Made by a program: the position numbers and the translations under genes. DNA of 64,000 bases, from positions 62,001-126,000 of the forward strand of contig QNGE01000865.1 of the NCBI GenBank assembly GCA_008508345.1. Direction: 5' to 3'. The notes under the pieces were generated by a model. The model did no database searches, had not been told where the DNA came from, and saw only the letters and a list, made by a program, of their open reading frames with translations. Shown in pieces: positions 58,901 to 64,000 of this stretch (position 1 is its first letter; the number at the start of each line of letters is the position of its first letter). This DNA comes from Paragonimus westermani. Taxonomy: Eukaryota; Platyhelminthes; Trematoda; Plagiorchiida; Troglotrematidae.

Positions 58901-61900
58901 CCAATTAGATGTGTTGCATTGATTTCGATTCCGTTTTGATGGGATAGTGTTCACACGTTGAACAGCAACTCAGAAGAGTAGGTAAGACTAAAATTTTGTT
59001 CTCACTAAAGCCTTTGCCCGATCCCGTAACATACAGAAAATAGTGTATTTTGTCGGTTCTAGCCCTCGGAACCGACTTTCAAGGAAGGCAACAGAGCACC
59101 ATTTTGTACAAACAATGCGTACATGAGGTCTTAATATCAGAATTCAGACATGAGCGTTCTAACTTATCATGGCTTCCAGTTGTGAAGTTTTCCACAGTCG
59201 TTTTCATTATCTCAATGCTGGGTTTGCTAGAAGCACACTTTCAACAGTTGAAGAAATCTTTTGGATAAACATATAACGTGATCGTTTATTGATACCAGTG
59301 GTTAGTATCACATACTTGATTGTGTATAAGAAATTAGGACAATGAAGGCCGGAGCAGTATTGAGCTCTCTCAACTTATCAGAAATAAACTGCCCCTTGTT
59401 TGCCATCCAGTGACAAGCACACTGCGTTTTCACTGATCCGTTTGTCACAACTTTTCACGACTTTGACACAAGCTTTTCGGTTGGTCACATTCAACGAGAA
59501 TCCAAACAAACTGCTCTAATCACCATCTACTGTAAACAAAATTTGACGTAGCAGCTAATCTTATATTTGACCTGCCGGCGTCTATCTACCACAGATGCGT
59601 TCGCAACAGTTGGTGCTTGAGTTCCAAAAGGTTGAGCATTCTTCAAGAAGAAAACTGCTACAAATCAATCTCGCTGCAAATAGTATGACAGATATGTTAA
59701 GTACGAAGCTATTCTACACGTGCTTTAGGAACTCAGCTACAAAGCCAGACTTGGAACCTAGTAAGCTGACAACATCACTTTGTAACACAGCCATTTCACT
59801 GCATTTTGGGATTCGACCAAATTACTCAAGAACCTGTCTGTCATGACTGAATTATCTCTAACAACCAACAACGGCATTCGCCATAGCAGCTACTGAGCAT
59901 TCCAGATGTATTACTAGTGAGGGATATGACAGGTTTATTAATGATGAAAAGATCTATTTTGTCTTGGTTGCGTTTGGAATGCATTGTTTGAACATGTTCG
60001 TGAGCAAAAGTGGTGTAACTTCTCAGAGCATCCTGGTGACATCTCTCCCTTTCTATTTTACCGTTGTGTATGCATGCTTATGTATGGCCCTTTCAGGTCA
60101 ACAGAATGTTTCTCACAGCAGACTCTCCCACTTCAATTGCTCCTTTTAAGTAGTTGACACTCATGGATACTCGTTGTTCACATGTGATTGTGGTTCTATC
60201 TGCAGCCAGTGAATGTCTGTCCATTCAGTACTTCAGTTTTCTTCTCTTAATAGTTTCACTTGTGTACTGCTGTACGGCTGTACGGCTGTACGGCTGATTG
60301 TAGTAATCCCTACTCAATAGTTCTCCTCAAGGAGGGTTACTTTCTTAATGGATACACTTCTGCAGGGTCCCGGGGAGCATCTACAAGATTTTGGGACACC
60401 AGAGAGACCATTCGGAGACTAGTGTTCCGATCTTCGTGTGACCGATTGCCTGACTCCTCCAGAAGGGCTACCGCCTGTATGATTGCAATCGTAGTCTTCA
60501 AAATGTGGAGTCCATTCTAAGTCACATAGCTAAAATTTTCATCCTTCGGATGGCCTGGTCTCAAAATCTAGTCGAACCACACACAAAATTTTGCCTCTGT
60601 CTGGCTGTTACATTTTAAGACACATATCAGCGATGCAACTGAGACGTCATATGGTCCCTACCTATTGAAACAATCGCAGTCTTCGTATACCGTGTTTTCC
60701 AGACACCAAAGATAATGCGTGTGAAAGCCTGCAGTGTACTGATCTAATTTTCCTCATCAACTGCAGTTCTTCTGAAACGCGAACAGAAAAAGCAAATTCT
60801 TTTTCAAAACAATAGAGTATTTTCATTTGTTTAGTGTAGATACCCGTGCTAACTGCATCCCTCAAGGGAGACCACCCCGTTGAACAGGAAATTTCTGATC
60901 AGTCCTGCCGGTGAGGATGCTACTGTTGTGACGATTGCTGGCGATTCGTTTATGTCTACGTCCAGTAGAGACAATTCTGATGCCACCAGCAGTGGTGACA
61001 GGCAGGGTCAAAGGCACGAGCCGGCCCGCATCGATCGATCCAGCTGGCATGACACAACCACTGGTTTATTAAGCACAGTAGCCATACATACAAGTGTGAC
61101 ATCGAAGTAGGTCGGCCATCACTGACATTGAGTTTAACCTATACTCCGACTCCAAAAACCTGCTGATTCAACGGTTCAGCGCCCAGCAAGACGAGTGTTC
61201 AGTTTATCGAGCGACAGGGCGGACTGCTGGGATGTGTGCATACGACACGGGGGCATCGATATTTAGTAGTCACGCGAGCTTCGGTCAATTAGACCTTGAG
61301 ACTAAATGAGTGTATGAGTATCTGTCAGCACCTCTGGTTGGCACAGTTTTACTTTTCTATGATATATTTCCCTACAATTTGCAGTTAATACTAAGACAAC
61401 CAAGAGTGTCCCCAGGCCACTTGAAGTTCGGCCACTTGATGTTGCCTACCCTGTCCTCAAAACGCCAGGTTTTCGCATCACCAGATAGAGTTCGGCCAGC
61501 TCATCAGTCCGTACGTATCCTAGTATCTCACGGCTATAATGCAGTTTTTTCGGGAATAATCTCCGTTGTTGTGTGCATAACTTATTTTCAACAGAGCTTA
61601 TTAAGATAGAATTCAGCCACCAGGTTTCAATTATCAGTTGCTTTTTTCACACAAATGCTGGTTTCTACTGATTTATTAACGAAGAACTTATCGCTAAAAA
61701 TGTAGTGACCGTGTAATGTTACCGTGTGGAAGATATTCATTTGTTTTACACAACCCGTTGTATTATGTTGTTGACAAGTGTGTTGCTTGTGTGGATCCGA
61801 TAAGCTTTCAATGTTCCTAGCCATGTTTACCCACAATGGACATAACAAACTGTTCTGTAAGAGAGTCTGAAGGGTGGTGCGCACCACTGTTCACAAACTT

Positions 61901-63878
61901 ACCGATTGTTGAGGCAGTCCTGTGCGTCAGTCGGAAAAGTGTGCAGTGACTTATGCAACATTTGAAGCCAAATTAGAAAAGTGTTGCCCCGATCTGGGTA
62001 ACTTCTGTGGATAAGATTTATACACAATGGTGAGGGGGGCGGGAAACAACCGTAACCACGAATGAATCAATATTATGATTTATGATTGCACTAAACGTGA
62101 AGGCAGTGCACGGCATCATTAGCCAGTAAAGCGTAGTATATACAACACAGTGGATAAATTTACAAAAAAATTGAAAGGTGAACATAGTCACGTTGTTATT
62201 TGAAGTGATTGCATTCCGCTAGGTAAGGTGGCACGATTTACATAATGAACAGGTTACACTGGTTGCGAGTTAGAGGATCAATGTGTGATTTGGTCTGCAT
62301 ATTCTTCCAATGATCGTTCAGTTTCTGGACAGGTTTTTAGTTCTGATTGTCGCAATTACCAAAAATTCCACGAGGTCAATTGTATACACTCAATAGGTGA
62401 ATCACTGCTCAGTACAGTGATTCCTCTCACGGTGATAATCACCCTTGGACAGAATGTGAAGACAAACTGCTGTTAAGCATAGTGTTTCTGTACACGGTTA
62501 TTTCTAATATGGTGGATTGCTGTGAAACACATGTCCTGAAGTCGTTCAGTATGACTATAATCTGTCTTATATTACTATCAAACTTTACAGCCAGTTTCTT
62601 TCGAAAAGAACCAGTAAGTTCGAATAGCCCTCCTGCTAGTCTTAACCATCAGCGCATATTTTTTACTGTCTGGGGTTATAACTCCAGTCACGTTTTCGTG
62701 GACAGGTGTATTGAAGATTGCTCCATCAACTTCACATTAAACGTTACCAAATTAACATGTATGAGTGCTTAACCACTTTCGTTTGCAGAGATCGAAACCT
62801 GCTCCGGAAGTCCTCCTTGGGTCGTTGATCAGAGTTAATAGGACAGCTACTATGTCGCATCTCTAGCCGGTCGGGCAGTTTGAGTAGTGTTCAGAAGTGG
62901 AAAGAGATAAGGTCTCAGACTTGCTAATTCGGTTGTGTTCAATGCACTGTGTTCAACAAGGTTGTCCCACGAAAACGTGGCTAGTGGTAAAATCTGGGAC
63001 ATGACGAAAATGTGCACTACTGACAAGCTCTAGCAAGACCAAAACTCCAGTCTGGCGGTCCTTTTCGAAGGAGTCTGGCTGAAGAGTCTAACCATATTTG
63101 TGAACTGCGATAAATTATCGATGGTATTCAGTTTGAAATTAATACAATTATTGGCTCATCATCAGCTATCAAAGAGATTTTACGTAGTTGTCATGTGGTA
63201 CATGTCGGGCATAGGTACAGCGTGATGATAAAGTTGCAACATACGCTCAAAAATCAATCAGGATAACCCTTATAGGCACCTTAGCTCACCGGTTCACGAA
63301 CTTGCCTGTGAACTGATCAGCTCTGAACTACGATAACAAACTCACCAGAGAATTTCAAGCTAGCGGATTATTTATGGAACTGGTGATTACCGAATTGACT
63401 ACTCAATGTCATGTTTTTTTACAACCGTCAAACTTTCACATACGAAGCGGTCATTGCTGGAAAGTGGTCTTATAAACATGAATAACCGTAAGCACCTTCT
63501 TAGTCTGATCGCAAAGAACTTTAACAGAACCAGAGACCCAGTGAACGGAAGCTTCGACCAGTGAAAGGACCGTCGCCTGTTCGCTACTCGCTGAAAATAT
63601 ATTCACCTGAATGGTACAAACCAGAAGAAAAGTTATCATTCATCATTAAGAAGGAAGAGTGGGTCGTGAACAATGTTAAAACAATGTTAAAACTTATTGC
63701 CGTGAACCAAGAATGCGAGTATCGCACAGATGATCTACTCAGTAAATCAATACTTGCCACATACTTCAACAACTCAACTTCCATAAACGCTCATTTGTAC
63801 ATAATAATGAACGATGCCAAGTTACTACGTTGGGAATCGGACGGAATAGGGAGAAAAATGAGCTCCCTCTCTGTCTGA
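40844..63878 (+). CDS. Probable integrin alpha chain gene, incomplete
   Basis: Integrin alpha chains pair with a beta chain at the cell surface and bind matrix or cell ligands. Plus-strand exons fit the ectodomain order: signal peptide (40844-40901), possible propeller exon (44925-45042), thigh (49300-49580 and 59063-59221) and calf-1 (62591-62758, then 63562 onward). Introns are long, up to about 9.5 kb. The last three exons join in phase. The junction 49580/59063 does not, so a further small exon or another donor is expected there. The thigh signature is VEVTYLTTSKQRGLALF, matching the family pattern VELxLDxxKQxGxxRRALF. FG-GAP propeller repeats were not found. Calf-2, membrane span and tail lie beyond the window. 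Divergent, and recognised by pattern only. Confidence 0.5.
41231..41380 (-). repeat. tRNA-derived SINE copy, ribozyme core mutated
   Basis: The minus strand reads GCACTA, then ATGACGA (canonical CTGACGA), then a perfect GCTCT/AGAGC stem II, then AAAAATCGA in place of GAAACTCGA. The tRNA-like head follows to about 41380. Two core changes predict no cleavage. Confidence 0.65.
41590..41760 (-). repeat. tRNA-derived SINE copy, ribozyme core mutated
   Basis: The minus strand keeps CTGAGGA, GCTCT stem II and GGAGTC TAGCGC around the expected cleavage site, but GAAAC is GCAGC and stem I no longer pairs. It has the same orientation as the copy at 41231, about 230 bases apart. Confidence 0.6.
41761..44924. 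other. Probable intron sequence, propeller exons expected but not resolved
   Basis: Open stretches at 41902-42312 and 42363-42545 have plausible splice signals (GTGTGCAG acceptor, CAG|GTCAAC donor) but no recognisable domain, so they are not called. Confidence 0.3.
44925..45042 (+). CDS. Possible integrin-like ectodomain exon
   Basis: A 39-codon frame reads VIQLYWQLDYWGNLTTNVSQ, then LATIYPETHFYLFGGTDSL, with two N-glycosylation sequons. It is bounded by TATAG and T|GTAAGA. It could be a propeller blade of the integrin-like protein. The acceptor is weak and the match is not specific. Confidence 0.25.
46095..46200 (-). repeat. tRNA-derived SINE head, old copy
   Basis: The reverse complement contains GGTCAACACGGTTGATTC and a B-box-like segment, matching the head of the SINE at 57577. 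The ribozyme part is gone or unrecognisable. Confidence 0.5.
46201..49299. other. Probable intron sequence with unresolved exons
   Basis: A possible 46-base exon at 47077-47122 (DGSSINYSPRIFQPN, with T8CAAAG acceptor and GTATGT donor) fits an ectodomain but is too short to claim. An open frame at 48332-48628 has no recognisable features. Confidence 0.25.
49300..49580 (+). CDS. Integrin-like exon: thigh domain, first part
   Basis: 93 codons follow a 2-base split codon. The order matches the start of an integrin alpha thigh domain: QKIIHVGTQCIPDVTC (compare RPVIxV...), an inner ECN, VCWRVYYD, then ADVSYAVEVTYLTTSKQRGL and ALFK. NVT at about 49500 is a sequon. The acceptor is TTCCCATTACAG and the donor AAG|GTGACT. 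Confidence 0.6.
49581..52646. other. Large intron of the integrin-like gene, left part
   Basis: Long minus-strand frames at 49774-50022 and 50168-50638 look protein-like, but no family or splice chain could be established. No repeat was recognised. Confidence 0.3.
52647..52781 (-). CDS. Possible antisense exon inside the integrin intron
   Basis: A 45-codon minus-strand frame reads GHLLICLCSVHSEHLEDEIF, then SRIRTNNGWQLERVLKN. It is bounded by an AACAG acceptor and a CTG|GTCATA donor, phase 0 to 0. It joins in phase with the exon-like stretch at 52856-53027. No family is recognised, and the acceptor lacks a pyrimidine tract. Confidence 0.2.
52856..53027 (-). CDS. Possible antisense exon inside the integrin intron
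   Basis: A minus-strand frame of 57 codons begins after a good acceptor (TTGAATTTCAG) and ends AAAAG|GTTTGC in phase 0. It reads DSIVLGLTTDSYGSVGEKNE, then EWNYVSLEICC. Protein-like, but the family is unknown. It could be a nested gene on the opposite strand or chance. Confidence 0.25.
53170..53725. repeat. Fold-back repeat with about 130-base inverted arms
   Basis: 53170-53300 and the reverse complement of 53585-53725 share long identical runs, including GAAAAACGGTC and GGACGG(C/T)GTGTCTGT. The roughly 285-base centre holds a dispersed unit (53345-53520) that recurs at 57085-57260. No coding sequence was seen, so this is a non-autonomous fold-back element or part of one. Confidence 0.65.
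53726..57084. other. Integrin-like gene intron, no recognised feature
   Basis: AT-rich sequence with short open frames only. Confidence 0.35.
57085..57290 (+). repeat. Second copy of the dispersed unit
   Basis: About 175 bases closely match 53345-53520 in the same orientation (shared AATCTGAAAAGCATCCTACT and TATTGACAG, then ATTGAAACCGTTTT). A downstream CCACGTAGGATAATGTTCA is inverted relative to the first copy (near 53546-53564). Confidence 0.75.
57577..57829 (+). repeat. tRNA-derived SINE with intact hammerhead ribozyme
   Basis: This element is about 250 bases long. The head carries an A-box-like TGCCGCAGTGG and a B-box-like CAGTTTAAATCT, so it is probably a pol III-transcribed tRNA derivative. 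The body carries a hammerhead (57672-57716), and the end reads CTCATCAGTAATC. Copies or fragments lie at 62923-63170, 31600-31800, 26050-26240, 41231-41380, 41590-41760 and 46095-46200. It recalls the Sm-alpha SINE of Schistosoma, which also carries a hammerhead; whether they are related is not known from this window. Confidence 0.8.
57672..57716 (+). ncRNA. Hammerhead ribozyme, type I, short stem III
   Basis: All conserved parts are present. Stem I pairs GCACTA (57672-57677) with TAGTGC (57711-57716). The core CTGACGA is at 57678-57684. Stem II GCTCT/GGAGC has loop AATG (57685-57698). GAA follows at 57699-57701. Stem III is AC/GT with loop TCGA (57702-57709). The cleavage base C is at 57710, giving a GTC site. 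An outer GGA/TCC pairing beyond a small internal loop could support the stem I-stem II contact. The predicted product has a self-cut 3' end after 57710. Confidence 0.88.
57830..59062. other. Integrin-like gene intron, right part
   Basis: No recognised feature. The open frames at 57959-58162 and 58661-58870 have no supported exon boundaries. Confidence 0.3.
59063..59221 (+). CDS. Integrin-like exon: thigh domain, second part
   Basis: It reads LYKQCVHEVLISEFRHERSN, then LSWLPVVKFSTVVF. This matches the thigh-domain pattern CxxxxIYLRxExEFxxxLxPIxI with nearly the same Cys-to-Pro spacing. The acceptor is GTCGGTTCTAG. The donor GCTGG|GTTTGC leaves phase 1, exactly what the next exon at 62591 needs. 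Its entry phase does not fit 49580 directly. Confidence 0.55.
59222..62590. other. Integrin-like gene intron
   Basis: No supported gene. It contains a small tandem repeat at 60270-60293. Open stretches near 60880-61110 and 61310-61609 are unassigned. Confidence 0.35.
60270..60293. repeat. Three tandem copies of an 8-base unit
   Basis: CTGTACGG is repeated three times and followed by CTG. A short slippage-type repeat. Confidence 0.95.
62591..62758 (+). CDS. Integrin-like exon: thigh to calf-1 boundary
   Basis: It reads ASFFRKEPVSSNSPPASLNH (first residue shared with the previous exon), then SSHVFVDRCIEDCSINFTLN and VTKLT. The stretch HVFVDRCIEDC resembles the calf-1 opening QILLDCGEDNxC, with a shorter Cys spacing. 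There are three sequons (NSS, NFT, NVT). The acceptor is AACTTTACAG. The donor T|GTATGA leaves phase 1 and joins 63562 to make a Leu codon. Confidence 0.55.
62923..63170 (+). repeat. tRNA-derived SINE copy with dead hammerhead
   Basis: Full-length copy of the SINE at 57577-57829, including the matching end (CTCATCATCAGCTATC). In the ribozyme region (63013-63056) CTGACGA is CTGACAA, stem II is broken, GAAAC is AAAAC after a lost G, and stem I no longer pairs. Confidence 0.75.
63562..63878 (+). CDS. Integrin-like exon: calf-1 domain, 3' boundary uncertain
   Basis: It enters in phase after CTTCGACCAG, reading KGPSPVRYSLKIYSPEWYKP, then EEKLSFIIKKEEWVVNN. The frame stays open to a stop at 63878. 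Calf-1 beta strands plausibly fit, with sequon NNST. A likely donor is A|GTAAAT after 63741; if it is used, the exon is shorter. A true protein end here would lack calf-2 and a membrane anchor, so the stop is probably intronic. Confidence 0.45.
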
Positions 63879-64000
63879 ATATGAGGGTGGAAGAAGCTTT
63901 CTTGATTGCCTTCTGCCTAATGCGGATAAGTAACTGTGCTCAGCCATTGTATCGACCTTGGAGCGTATATTAAAATATGTTAAATTTATTTGATTATCAC

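Noticed and set aside
1..64000. CRISPR array, operon or bacterial defence system
   Set aside because: No regularly spaced repeats, no clustered co-directional ORFs and no bacterial-type genes; the sequence is intron-bearing animal DNA.

Overview
The window is eukaryotic DNA from a draft assembly: 599 Ns at 21740-22338, split genes with GT-AG introns of 0.9-8.6 kb, and many decayed retroelements. The set of elements (CR1/Jockey-like and RTE-like LINEs, Penelope-like elements, a tRNA-derived SINE carrying a hammerhead ribozyme) and the long introns suggest a parasitic flatworm, most likely a digenean fluke. The species cannot be told from sequence alone.

Layout. 1-8.1 kb is mostly LINE debris: an open CR1/Jockey-like reverse transcriptase enters from the left edge (2-1102, +); behind it lie a 3' scrap of another LINE (+), an old, nearly complete LINE on the minus strand (about 2350-5420), an RTE tail and another LINE remnant. 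The one gene resolved from start to stop is OXA1L (9972-31145, +), the mitochondrial inner-membrane insertase. It has seven exons, all in phase, giving 407 codons plus a stop. Its 8.6 kb fourth intron holds a Penelope-like reverse transcriptase, an LTR-like block, and a CR1-like element split by a younger RTE copy that contains the assembly gap.

31.1-40.8 kb is repeat-rich: SINE and tRNA-like copies, a Penelope-like endonuclease fragment between inverted arms, two hammerhead-like motifs of the small Penelope type, and an RTE reverse transcriptase. From about 40.84 kb to the right edge there is probably a second plus-strand gene. A signal-peptide exon is followed by exons resembling the thigh and calf-1 domains of an integrin alpha chain. 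The three core exons (59063-59221, 62591-62758, 63562 onward) join in phase. The beta-propeller exons are not resolved and the 3' end lies outside the window. SINEs, a fold-back repeat and possible antisense exons lie in its introns.

The most interesting element is a SINE at 57577-57829 with a complete short-stem-III hammerhead ribozyme (57672-57716), together with at least six older copies of the same family whose ribozyme parts are broken. No CRISPR array, rRNA or intact tRNA gene was seen. OXA1L and the integrin-like gene have no evident functional link; they are neighbours in a repeat-rich genome.
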